This document shows positions 6,846-15,420 of a stretch of 19,885 nucleotides of DNA, piece by piece. Position 1 is the stretch's first letter. Each line of letters starts with the position of its first letter. The notes beneath the pieces were generated by a model. That model was given only the letters and a program-made list of their open reading frames with translations. It did not search any database and was not told the origin of the DNA. A program made the translations under genes and the position numbers. This DNA comes from Verrucomicrobiales bacterium (lineage in GTDB: Bacteria; Verrucomicrobiota; Verrucomicrobiia; Verrucomicrobiales; DEV007). The stretch lies in contig JAKISY010000086.1 in the NCBI GenBank assembly GCA_021648365.1, forward strand, positions 1 to 19,885. Direction: 5' to 3'.

Positions 6846-9779
6846 TTAGTCGATGTAGAGGAATTCGTTGGAGTTGAGTAGCGAGTGACAGAGGTCAACG
6901 ACGGATTGATAATAGGGGTTCTGGGGTTTGCTAGTAGGTTTGGGACCGGATGGGAGTAAGCGAACCAGGTGGGCAGGAAGTTGCTTTTGGGTAAAAGTCA
7001 GGTCGCTGAGGGCGGCTTTGGCTTGTCCTCCCTTGATCAGCAGTTCTTCCGTTTTTAAAGCGTGATCTGACAAGGTGAAGCGGGCGATGGAGCCATCGAA
7101 CATGGAGCTGAGCGTCTGGTCGCGTCCGCCGAGCACTAAAGCGCGTTTGGGGTTGCTGATGCCTGCTACCAGTTGGTGGGGTTTGACTACGATCTGAAGC
7201 GGGCTGTCTTTCTTGCTAAGATCCTGTGCGTAAAAGGTGACGTCGCCGCCATTTTTCCCAGTGCGAATCACTGCGGCAACATAGTAGGGCGTCTGGACAG
7301 GGATGCGAAGGTCGGAGGCGATCACTTGGTAAAGAGGATTGCCGGCGATGTCTTCGGCGGTGAATTGCATGATCAGGTTGTTGGGCTGATAGCTAGATTT
7401 TTCGCAAGTGATGCCAAATGACCAACCAAAAGACTGTGCGGTGCCGCTGCTATTTCCGTTCCATCGAGATGCTATGGTGCGCACCTCGGCGTTTTTGTAG
7501 AGGCTATCTAGGTGAAGGAAGGCTTCAAGCGTGAAGGTGTCGACTTCTTGATGGTTGAGTTTTTTTATTTCGATTTTTTGATACAAAGAATCGGGTTGGA
7601 TATTCACCGCCTGTTTGGGCAGTCCTGTGACGGAGGACTTGAAAGGCTTGAAGGCGGTGGTTTTAAATTTGGGATTTAGGTTGGGAGCTTTGTTTTTGCT
7701 CGGGGGAGTGTTTTTAGCTAGCAGAGCCTGTTGTTTCAAAAAAGCGGCAGCTTGACTAGCTTCTTCAGAGCTGGGTTGTCGTTTGAGGATTTTTTCGAAT
7801 GCTTGATCGATTAAGGGCTCAACGGCTTGTTTGTTTTTGATCAAGTCATTGGCAATGGTCTGAGCGCGTTGCAACGGGAAGCGGTTGTTCAACATCATCA
7901 ACGCTTGCGGAGCGGTGGTGGTGATGTCGCGTGAGGAACAGGAGTTGAATCCATCTGGACCATCAAAAGTATTGAGGAATAAGGTGCGTGGATTACGCAT
8001 CAGTTTTTGGTAAACGGCACGGCGCAGCTTGGTTTCCGGCACGCCTTCTCCACCCATGGTGGGGTCGAGTTCTTGGCTACTGGCGAGCATGGCGTCGTGG
8101 ATGGGTTCGCCTTCTAAGCGGCGGACGCGTTGTTTCCAGAGAAGTAAGTTGCCGGGGTCATTTTCTGCCGCAGCGATGGAGGGTTCGACTAGGGATGCTT
8201 GCCTCCAGGTGGCTGAGGTCAAGATGAGTTTGTGCATTTTTTTCAAACTCCAGCCATTGTCGGTGAAGTTGCGAGCTAGCCAATCCAGCAACAGTGGGTG
8301 GGTGGGTGGTAAGCCCTGTTTACCAAACTCGTTAGTTGAGCTGACGATGCCTTGACCAAAATGATAATACCACAGGCGGTTGACGATCACTCGAGTGGTC
8401 AGTTGATTGTCGGGACGTGTGAGCCAATGGGCTAAGGCGCTGCGACGACCAGAAGAGGGGTGATCGAGTTTTGGTGGGGTGATTTTGAGATCGTTGGGGT
8501 CTAGCAGGGTCAAGACGCCTGGCAACATGGGTTCTTTATTGTCGCTGTCGACGATCAGGACGGTGGGGGTCTCTTCGGCGGTGTCGCGGATCGCATCAAC
8601 TGGGGTTAGCGGTTTGGGTTTGAGGTGATCAAATTGAGCTAGTTTTTTGCTCAATTCAGCGTAACGCTTTTTCTCGTCTCCTTTGAGTTTTTTTGCGGTG
8701 GATTTGTGTTTCACATCCACTTGACGTTGGATGAAAAGTTTTTGTTGTAGCTCCCAAGCTGAGCAGTTTTTGTCTGCTTTGGCGTAAATTTCCTGTAAGT
8801 CAGGGTGGAACATTTTCACCGCAGCTTCTTGTTCATCGGCTTTTTTGGAGGCGAGTAATTTCTCGATGTCTTTGCGTATTCCGGTGGTGGCATTCAGCCA
8901 AAGTTTCATTTTCTCAGTGTAAACTCTTTTTTCCTCGGTGGTAGCGGCGACGATGCTGTCATCGGGGTAGATGCCAGCAAAAAAGGATTTCATCCGGTAG
9001 TAATCGTCGTGCAGGATGGGATCGAATTTGTGGTCGTGGCATTTGGCGCAGCCGACGCTCAGTCCCATGAAAACGGCTCCGGTGATGTCGGTGACTTCGT
9101 CGGTGATACCGTTCCATTGCGTTGCCACGTCGCGTTGATTGGACTCGTAAGGCCAGAGTCGCAGGTAGCCCGTGGCGGTGATGGCTGAAGGGTCGTTGGG
9201 TGCCAGTTCGTCTCCAGCTATTTGGTGACGTGTGAACTGATCGTAGGGCATATCGGAGTTGAAGGCATTGATCACCCAGTCGCGGTAGCGCCACATGTTG
9301 GGGCGGTATTCGTCGGCTTTATAACCGTTGGACTCACCATAACGAACGAGGTCGAGCCAGTGGCGTCCCCAACGCTCTCCGTAGTGCGGGGATTGCAGCA
9401 GGCGATCAATCAGTTTTTCCATCGCGAGATCAGCATTGGAGCTGTAGGCTTTTTCAAAATCGAGGATTTGCTGATGGGTGGGAGGCAGTCCAAGCAGGTC
9501 AAAAGAAGCGCGGCGAATCAAGGTGCGAGCATCGGCTTCTTTGGCTGGTTGGATTTTGTTTTGCTCTAATTTGGCGAGGATGAAGGTGTCGATTTCATTT
9601 TTTGACCAAGCTGAATTGGCAGTTGATGGAGGGCTTGTTTTGGCGAGTGGTTGAAAAAACCAATAGGCTCGTTCTTCGGCACTGATGCGTTTCAAGCGAG
9701 CTTCTTTATCTGCGTGAACATTGCCGCTGGCGATAAAGAGCATGAGAGCGAGGGTGGTGATGGTCTTGGTAGGAAGCAT
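6846..9779 (-). CDS. PSCyt2 (DUF1549) / PSD1 (DUF1553) protein with inserted LamG-like domain, 977 aa
   Basis: A large exported protein of a family confined mainly to Planctomycetota and Verrucomicrobiota. It has a signal peptide over roughly residues 1-23 (ending NVHADKEA), then DUF1549/PSCyt2 with HYGERWGRHWLDLVRY and a CxxCH motif at Cys244-Cys247-His248 (VGCAKCHDHKFDPI). That motif could bind haem. A charged coiled linker (about 280-400) follows, then DUF1553/PSD1 (HPSSGRRSALAHWL; RVIVNRLWYYHFG; RRLEGEPIHDAML). A concanavalin/LamG-like beta domain occupies roughly 700-930. PSD1 closes only after it, with LCHSLLNSNEFLYID. No N-terminal PSCyt1 domain is present. It is first in an operon with DUF1501 and divergent from the sigma factor gene. 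The biochemical role is not established. Confidence 0.92.
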   Translation of the reverse strand: MLPTKTITTLALMLFIASGNVHADKEARLKRISAEERAYWFFQPLAKTSPPSTANSAWSKNEIDTFILAKLEQNKIQPAKEADARTLIRRASFDLLGLPPTHQQILDFEKAYSSNADLAMEKLIDRLLQSPHYGERWGRHWLDLVRYGESNGYKADEYRPNMWRYRDWVINAFNSDMPYDQFTRHQIAGDELAPNDPSAITATGYLRLWPYESNQRDVATQWNGITDEVTDITGAVFMGLSVGCAKCHDHKFDPILHDDYYRMKSFFAGIYPDDSIVAATTEEKRVYTEKMKLWLNATTGIRKDIEKLLASKKADEQEAAVKMFHPDLQEIYAKADKNCSAWELQQKLFIQRQVDVKHKSTAKKLKGDEKKRYAELSKKLAQFDHLKPKPLTPVDAIRDTAEETPTVLIVDSDNKEPMLPGVLTLLDPNDLKITPPKLDHPSSGRRSALAHWLTRPDNQLTTRVIVNRLWYYHFGQGIVSSTNEFGKQGLPPTHPLLLDWLARNFTDNGWSLKKMHKLILTSATWRQASLVEPSIAAAENDPGNLLLWKQRVRRLEGEPIHDAMLASSQELDPTMGGEGVPETKLRRAVYQKLMRNPRTLFLNTFDGPDGFNSCSSRDITTTAPQALMMLNNRFPLQRAQTIANDLIKNKQAVEPLIDQAFEKILKRQPSSEEASQAAAFLKQQALLAKNTPPSKNKAPNLNPKFKTTAFKPFKSSVTGLPKQAVNIQPDSLYQKIEIKKLNHQEVDTFTLEAFLHLDSLYKNAEVRTIASRWNGNSSGTAQSFGWSFGITCEKSSYQPNNLIMQFTAEDIAGNPLYQVIASDLRIPVQTPYYVAAVIRTGKNGGDVTFYAQDLSKKDSPLQIVVKPHQLVAGISNPKRALVLGGRDQTLSSMFDGSIARFTLSDHALKTEELLIKGGQAKAALSDLTFTQKQLPAHLVRLLPSGPKPTSKPQNPYYQSVVDLCHSLLNSNEFLYID

Positions 9780-9950
9780 GATGTGAAGTGGGATTTGGCT
9801 TTTATAGCTTGTAGAACAGCCATTGATGCTGCTTCTGATAGAATAAGGCAGGGATTTGTTTTTTTTGGACAGTTTTTTTGCAAAAATAAATTATATTCAA
9901 AAAGAGTGTCCAATAAAACGCTTAAATAGCCTAGTTTATAATATAGTGAT
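9780..9950. promoter_or_regulatory. Divergent promoter region between PSCyt2/DUF1501 operon and sigma/FecR operon
   Basis: There are 171 bases between the start codons. For the sigma gene, a perfect TATAAT lies at 9937-9942, exactly 8 nt before the ATG, so transcription probably starts at or next to the start codon. No good -35 is seen at the usual distance, which could mean an activator or an alternative sigma factor. For the minus-strand operon, TATAAA lies about 21 nt before its ATG. T-rich runs occur around 9856-9890. Shared control of the two operons is inference. Confidence 0.5.
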
Positions 9951-10508
9951 ATGTCCGATTCAGAAACTAACAGTATGCAGAATGAACCGCCTCAGCGTGA
10001 TAGTGGTGAGGATTTTATTCGTTTGCTCAGTGAGCATGAGAAGAAGATCACGCTCTACGTGATGAATCTGGTGCGTGATCGTGGTGACGCTGAAGACATT
10101 ATACAAGAAACTAAGTTGGTCATGTGGCGTCATTTCCACAAATTTGAATTAGGGAGCAATTTCATCGCTTGGGCGAGGAAGATTGCTTTTCATCAGGTTT
10201 TGACCTATCGCCGCAAACACAAAAGGCGGGCTGAATTGAGCGATGCCTTTTTAGAAAGTGTGGCTTACGAAATTTCTAAAAATGAGGATTCTTACGATCT
10301 TCGCAGTGATGCTTTGAAAAGCTGCGTGGGCAAGTTGTCGCGTCCACACCGACAGATTTTGTTGATGCGCTATACTCGCGATATGGAGGTCGGCGAGATT
10401 GGCGAGGAGGTGGGTCGCTCTGAGGGAGCGGTTTACCGATTGCTCAGCCGAATCCGGATGATGCTACAAGATTGTGTGACTAAAGAAATGGGAAAGGTGG
10501 CTGTATGA
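9951..10508 (+). CDS. ECF-like sigma-70 factor, Rhodopirellula/Verrucomicrobium type, 185 aa
   Basis: A specialised RNA polymerase sigma factor with only regions 2 and 4. Region 2 spans about residues 22-95: GDAEDIIQETKLVMWRHFHKF, then FIAWARKIAFHQVLTYRRK, which contains the -10 recognition and melting elements. Region 4 spans about 125-175, LSRPHRQILLMRY followed by a helix-turn-helix, IGEEVGRSEGAVYRLLSRIR. The sequence fits the group typical of Gemmata, Verrucomicrobium and Rhodopirellula (TIGR02989-like). Its TGA overlaps the ATG of the FecR gene as ATGA, so the two are translationally coupled. A TATAAT box 8 nt before ATG 9951 supports this start; an in-frame ATG at 9975 is the alternative. 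It probably controls its own operon and possibly the divergent one. Confidence 0.93.
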   Translation: MSDSETNSMQNEPPQRDSGEDFIRLLSEHEKKITLYVMNLVRDRGDAEDIIQETKLVMWRHFHKFELGSNFIAWARKIAFHQVLTYRRKHKRRAELSDAFLESVAYEISKNEDSYDLRSDALKSCVGKLSRPHRQILLMRYTRDMEVGEIGEEVGRSEGAVYRLLSRIRMMLQDCVTKEMGKVAV

Positions 10509-12031
10509 TGAATAATAGTGAGAACATAAAATGGCAGGATCAGTTTGATCGTTACATCGAGGGTCGTTTGACTCAGGATGAGATCAATGACTTGGAATCT
10601 CAGCTCGATGAAGATACTGAGGCGAAAACCCGCTTTGTAGAATACTTGCATTTGCACGCACTGTTGCAAGCGGATGGGGAGAGTTTACTGGCGGAGAATC
10701 AGGCTACACTGATCGAGTTTCCTGCAAAACAACGGTGGTTGATGACTTTGCGCTATGCTGCCATGGTGAGTTTTTTATTGGGTTGTGTGTGGTTGTTGCG
10801 TGGGGATTCTGACGAGAACGGTGGCGTGGTCGCCAAACTGGAGGCGAGTTCTACGCTTATCAAAGATCAGGAGCTTGATGCTCAGAAGAAAGAAATCAGC
10901 AAAGTCGAAGCGATCAAACCTGTCAGCGTCGCGACGCTGGCTGATACTCGTGAGTGTAAATGGGCGGGCAGTTCTCTGCCGACCAGTAACGGGGCTCGTT
11001 TAGGTGTGGGGCAGTTGCATTTGTTAGAAGGATTGGCAACGGTGGTGTTTGATGGCGGAGCACAGGTGACGATGGAGGCTCCCGCTTTGATGGAGGTGGT
11101 CTCGGCAGATAAATGTCGTTTGATCAGCGGTGGTTTGGTGGGCTTTGTGAAAAAGGGGGCGGAGGGCTTTCAAGTCGAAACGGCTGATGCGTTGGTGACA
11201 GACTACGGCACTCGATTTGGGGTGACCGTGGGTGAGGATGGGCGTTCTGAAGTGGTGGTGCTCGAAGGCGAAGTGGGAGTGACTCACGATAAGGTGGCTG
11301 GTGAAAGACGTTTGAAGATGGGCGAAGCTGCTCGCTATGATGCGAAGTCTTTTCTTTCGGGGCAAGACGCAGGTGCGATTGGCGCTGAGCCTGATCGCAA
11401 TGCGGATTTGGGAGATCATCCTAAGGGGCAAGGGTGGAAGGTGCTAAGCACCGCGTTTGGGCAGGGAAAAGATACTTACGTAAGACATAAAAATACTGGC
11501 GGACCTTTTGGTAGCAGTCCTTTGGTGATGGCAAAAAAAAGTGCTGATCGTCCTAATAATCAACGCAAAACTTACCTAGGTTTTGATTTGCAGTCATTCA
11601 ATGGCGATAAGGTGCTCGACGCTGAGTTGGTTCTGGCGATCCGCTCTAGTGGGCTGGGTTACGCATCATTGGTGCCTAATGCGACCTTCACCGTGTATGG
11701 CCTGATCGACCAAAGTCAGGATGGTTGGTCAGAAGAAGAGCTGCGATGGAAGAATGCCCCCGCTAATGTGTTGGATGCTGGCGCGCGTTTGCATGAGGAT
11801 CAGGTAGTGAAGTTGGGTCAATTTATAGTCAAGCAAGGGGTGGCATCAGGCTTTCGTTCGATCGAAGGTGCGCGCTTGGTTGATTTTTTGAATGAAGATG
11901 ATAACGGCTTAGCTACTTTGATCATCGTAAGGGAAACGGATCAAACTTCTGGCAATGGGCTAGTGCACGCTTTTGCCAGTCGAGAGCATCCTACCGCTAT
12001 GGCTCCTACTTTACGGCTCAAATTTCATTGA
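10505..12031 (+). CDS. FecR-like membrane protein with C-terminal DNRLRE-type domain, 508 aa
   Basis: The partner of the upstream sigma factor, predicted to sit in the inner membrane with most of the protein in the periplasm. Residues 1-75 are a cytosolic acidic region resembling an anti-sigma domain (FDRYIEGRLTQDEINDLE). A single membrane helix is at about 79-98. A FecR domain is at about 160-280, with VETADALVTDYGTRFGV and EVVVLEGEVGV. The C-terminal 200 residues, from about 310, look like a DNRLRE/CBM96-type beta-sandwich (TYVRHKNTGGPFGSS, TYLGFDL, FTVYGLID, GWSEEELRWKNAP). Such domains are often found on carbohydrate-active proteins. It overlaps the sigma gene by 4 nt. A second ATG at 10,508 is also possible. 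Signalling from a polysaccharide ligand to the sigma factor is a plausible inference. Confidence 0.88.
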   Translation: MMNNSENIKWQDQFDRYIEGRLTQDEINDLESQLDEDTEAKTRFVEYLHLHALLQADGESLLAENQATLIEFPAKQRWLMTLRYAAMVSFLLGCVWLLRGDSDENGGVVAKLEASSTLIKDQELDAQKKEISKVEAIKPVSVATLADTRECKWAGSSLPTSNGARLGVGQLHLLEGLATVVFDGGAQVTMEAPALMEVVSADKCRLISGGLVGFVKKGAEGFQVETADALVTDYGTRFGVTVGEDGRSEVVVLEGEVGVTHDKVAGERRLKMGEAARYDAKSFLSGQDAGAIGAEPDRNADLGDHPKGQGWKVLSTAFGQGKDTYVRHKNTGGPFGSSPLVMAKKSADRPNNQRKTYLGFDLQSFNGDKVLDAELVLAIRSSGLGYASLVPNATFTVYGLIDQSQDGWSEEELRWKNAPANVLDAGARLHEDQVVKLGQFIVKQGVASGFRSIEGARLVDFLNEDDNGLATLIIVRETDQTSGNGLVHAFASREHPTAMAPTLRLKFH

Positions 12032-12317
12032 GCGGGCCATTCCTAGGCTTGCCTGTTTGGCAAGTAGTTTACGCTCAGCGATTGAGGTGTGCTTAGGAGA
12101 AAAGGGGCATTTCCAGCGCTTTTTCTGGGTTAGATTTGAGTGGCGGCGTCGAGTTTAATTTCCTGATAATTTAATTTACTAATAAAAATGGAATATTTAT
12201 TTTAATAAAAACATAGATTTTCCTTCTATAATAAGGGATAGAGTGGCTATCCTGCAATTTCTAGGTGTAAGGGGATTGAGGGATTTAGGAAAAAGATTAA
12301 AGTCGGCGGTGATAAAG
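12032..12317. promoter_or_regulatory. Intergenic region with a hairpin and TATAAT promoter element
   Basis: Just after the FecR stop, CTTGCC (12,048-12,053) and GGCAAG (12,059-12,064) form a 6-bp hairpin with a 5-nt loop. It has no long T-run, so it is at most a weak terminator. An AT-rich stretch (12,160-12,220) leads to TATAAT at 12,227-12,232. That would place a transcript start near 12,240, about 78 nt before ATG 12,318. No clear -35 is present. Confidence 0.4.
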
Positions 12318-15300
12318 ATGAAGAAGGAGATAACTGTAATAATGTCAATGCTGTTGCTGGCAGTTGCCGGAATGGCTGAGGGCGGCGACGGCACTGCGGG
12401 TTTGGTGCATTTGAAAACTGCGCCTCCTGTGGACGGGAGTTTGAAAGAGTTGAACACTTTAGCTGCTTTTTCTGCGTGGGACGAACCACAGGAAGTGGTT
12501 TGGGGTGCTTCGGAATGGGATGGAGCGAACGATTTTTCAGGACAGGTCTATTTGGCGTGGGATAACGAGTTTCTGTATGTCTCAGCGGTGGTAGTGGATG
12601 ATGTGCTGGTGGGAGGAAATTTGAGTGGTGATGGTTTGGAGATATTTTTGGACATTCCTAGACAACCTGGTAAAATCAAGGATCGCAGTCAGGTGATTCA
12701 GATTGGCACCAGTTTGGGGGCGAGTGGTAGTGGAAATGACGCTGCGGCGCAGGTGGTCTTGCGAGGGGATCGATCTGGTCCTGTGGCGGGTGCAAAAATC
12801 GGAGTTAGAAAACTTGATACGGGTTATCAAATGACGGTGGCTTTGCCATGGACTACTCTGGGGATTGTCGGAGTGAGCGAGGGGGTGATGTTGGGGATCG
12901 ATGTGGTGGGTCATGATTCGGATTATGAGGAGGAGGATGGTGATACTTGGATCAAAGGGGGGGAGACCTTAGTGAGTTTATTGAACACTCCTTGGGCTGA
13001 GGGTAGCGCGAGCCGTATGAAGGAGGTTCGATTGGGGGACAGTGACGGCGGATTGAATGCGGAGACTATGAACTTTGGTTTTAAGGTGGTCAAAAAAAAG
13101 GTGCGAGTGGGACCTGGGCAAACGATTACGGTTAGGATCGTAGGGGACGGCTCTGCCAAGGAATCTCAAAATCAGGGAGGTATTACAGAATTGGTGATTC
13201 AGGCGCGCATTGATGCATCTTCGCTGAGTGGAGGTACAGGTATTCTCAAAGCTGAGCTCAATGGAGTGACTTTAGATTTGGAACGTGTGCGCAATCGAAC
13301 GGAAACCTTTCGCATGGGGCAAAAGCTAGAGACCTCCTACCGTGGCCCAGGTTGGTTTTTGATGTATTCTCCGGATTTCAAATCGCCTGCTGCTACATCT
13401 CCTTTTGCGGTGAGAGGTATTGATCCTTACGAACTGGACTTTGATGTCAGCGATCTCTGGAAACAAAATGGTGAGAATGTTTTGAAGCTTAGCCACAGCG
13501 ATCCGAGGGTGGCACGAGCGATCATTGCCAATATCGGTTTGGGCAAACATCTGGTGCCTAAAAAAGTAGCTCGGCTACCGATGCAGGCACCAACGGGGCG
13601 GATCCCTTATCGTGAACCTTCGGTGGATACGGAAGTGGGCTTTTTATATCAGCTAACGGATGGTGGGGGAATCCGAGTTGAACTAGGAGGGCGCACGTGG
13701 ATTGTGCAGTCGATGTTCTCGACCACAACACCGGGGTGGGTGAACCTTTTTGAGGATGGTGACGGGGGGTGGGAGAATATGGAAGCGTCGGGAGATGAAC
13801 TGAGCGCGATGGCTAAGAACTTTCAGCTGAAAAGAACTTTGGTGCGTGACGGTGATCGCTTGATTGTGAAGGATCGCATCGAGAATGTCAGCGAAGCAGA
13901 TTTGCCCGTGATGGTGAGGCACAAAGTTGATTTGGGAGAGGGTGTGACGTCGGTTTATTTATCAGGGTTGCGGGTGGATTCGCCGGTGTTAAAAACGGAG
14001 GAGGGCGGACACCCTTCTTCACTGGGATTGTATCTGGACAAAGGCATTGGGCTGATCAGTGAAGACGATTTGATGCGCACTCAAGCTTGGAATTATCGTA
14101 ATCGTCGCGAGATCGGTATAGATAATCGCCGTTTGGTGGTAGCCAAAGGTAAGAGTGTGACTTTGGAGTATTCGATTTATCCTCTAGAGTCACCAGACCC
14201 CTTCCTTTTTGCTAATCGCATCAGAAATCACTGGGGTGTGAATTTCACTATTGATGGGAGTTTTTGTTTTTTGTCTCCTTCAGCAGCAGTGGCAGAGAAG
14301 TCTGACCTCGAATTGGGAACTTATCTGAATGGTAAGTCGGCTCAGTATGTGACGATGAACATGGGGAGCTACAAAAATCGGATCACCATGGGCACTGCCT
14401 TTCTGAAGGCGGATCTGACTGCTCAAATTGACTTGCTCGAAAAAATCAAGTTGGCACGCGATGTCTCCAAAGGCATTCTCACCTATAACAGTTTTGTTTC
14501 TACGGGCGATGGCGATGCTAGCGCTTTTGCCAAAGACGCGTTGATCACTTACGATGGCAAAGCGGGGTATTTTGGCAATTCCATTTACCCTGTTTTTTTA
14601 CCAAGAGAGGGCTCTGACTATGCTTCAAAACAAGAGGAGTTGATCACTGCCATGTGGGAAAAAATGCCGATGCAAGGAGTATACTGGGACGACATCAATC
14701 ACAATCCAGCGCAAACGGTGGACTATGGTAGCCAATGGGCTGGCTATTCGGCTATGATTTCTAGCAAGACACATCAAGTGGTCAAAAATGTATCAGATGT
14801 AGGTATGGCGAGTTTGTCTTGGAGATTAAAAACCGCTAAAGAGTTCATGGATAAAGGCGTCTTGATCGGTCGTGATGCTCCGCGAACGCGTTCGTTCACA
14901 CAACTTCATTTCCCGCGCGTGACCCGCACGACTTCGATCAGTGATTTGGCGAAAATGCAGCTCTACACGCCGATCGGGCTTGGAGATCATTTGACCGAGA
15001 GAAGTGCGGAGGACTGTTATCGAAATATGCTGAAAGCTTTGGACTACGGCGCTTTGTATTATTGGTTCAATTACCGCATTGATCCCAATGCGCCAACGCT
15101 CACTTCGGCGATGTTTCCGATCACTTACATTGAAATGGGTAGGGGCTTTGTGATTGGTAAAGAAAGGATTCTTGCTAACCGCAGCGGTTATTATGGTTGG
15201 GGGGATTTGAGCGAATTTGAAACCTTGGTTTTCGACGAAGAGGGCGTGCAAACTTTGGAAATCGAAGTGGAACGCATCGTCAAACGTCAAAAAGCTTACG

Positions 15301-15353
15301 CTGAAGTGCGGATTCCCGAGGGCTACAGTGTAGCGATTATTCGTAAGCAATAA
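12318..15353 (+). CDS. Secreted glycosidase-like protein with N-terminal CBM9-like domain, 1011 aa
   Basis: I chose ATG 12,318 because it gives a classic signal peptide (MKKEITVIMSMLLLAVAG); the open frame extends back to GTG 12,243. After cleavage, residues about 20-230 resemble a CBM9/DOMON-like sugar-binding domain (PPVDGSLKELN; AWDNEFLYVSAVVVDD; LSGDGLEIFLD). Residues about 250-410 look like a beta-rich lectin-type domain. About 420-640 resembles the super-sandwich domain that precedes the barrel in several glycosidase clans. About 690-930 looks like a TIM barrel with GVYWDDINHNP (Asp791-Asp792) and ALYYWFNYRIDPN. A short C-terminal beta domain follows (FDEEGVQTLEIEVE). The acids Asp791/Asp792 are candidates for catalysis. 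I cannot assign a GH family. It is downstream of the sigma/FecR operon and likely acts on extracellular or periplasmic polysaccharide. Confidence 0.75.
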   Translation: MKKEITVIMSMLLLAVAGMAEGGDGTAGLVHLKTAPPVDGSLKELNTLAAFSAWDEPQEVVWGASEWDGANDFSGQVYLAWDNEFLYVSAVVVDDVLVGGNLSGDGLEIFLDIPRQPGKIKDRSQVIQIGTSLGASGSGNDAAAQVVLRGDRSGPVAGAKIGVRKLDTGYQMTVALPWTTLGIVGVSEGVMLGIDVVGHDSDYEEEDGDTWIKGGETLVSLLNTPWAEGSASRMKEVRLGDSDGGLNAETMNFGFKVVKKKVRVGPGQTITVRIVGDGSAKESQNQGGITELVIQARIDASSLSGGTGILKAELNGVTLDLERVRNRTETFRMGQKLETSYRGPGWFLMYSPDFKSPAATSPFAVRGIDPYELDFDVSDLWKQNGENVLKLSHSDPRVARAIIANIGLGKHLVPKKVARLPMQAPTGRIPYREPSVDTEVGFLYQLTDGGGIRVELGGRTWIVQSMFSTTTPGWVNLFEDGDGGWENMEASGDELSAMAKNFQLKRTLVRDGDRLIVKDRIENVSEADLPVMVRHKVDLGEGVTSVYLSGLRVDSPVLKTEEGGHPSSLGLYLDKGIGLISEDDLMRTQAWNYRNRREIGIDNRRLVVAKGKSVTLEYSIYPLESPDPFLFANRIRNHWGVNFTIDGSFCFLSPSAAVAEKSDLELGTYLNGKSAQYVTMNMGSYKNRITMGTAFLKADLTAQIDLLEKIKLARDVSKGILTYNSFVSTGDGDASAFAKDALITYDGKAGYFGNSIYPVFLPREGSDYASKQEELITAMWEKMPMQGVYWDDINHNPAQTVDYGSQWAGYSAMISSKTHQVVKNVSDVGMASLSWRLKTAKEFMDKGVLIGRDAPRTRSFTQLHFPRVTRTTSISDLAKMQLYTPIGLGDHLTERSAEDCYRNMLKALDYGALYYWFNYRIDPNAPTLTSAMFPITYIEMGRGFVIGKERILANRSGYYGWGDLSEFETLVFDEEGVQTLEIEVERIVKRQKAYAEVRIPEGYSVAIIRKQ

Positions 15354-15420
15354 AATAAATCATGATTTTCTGTATTTCGTGCTTCCATTACAGGTAGTTT
15401 TGCCTTTATATTCAAGACCT

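Noticed and set aside
11973..12158. 61-codon forward ORF spanning the end of the FecR gene
   Set aside because: Overlaps the real gene out of frame and ends in intergenic sequence with no motif.
12243..12317. N-terminal extension of the glycosidase-like gene from GTG 12,243
   Set aside because: It would place 25 basic/hydrophobic residues before a perfect signal peptide starting at ATG 12,318. However, TATAAT lies 10 nt before the GTG, so the longer form is not fully excluded.
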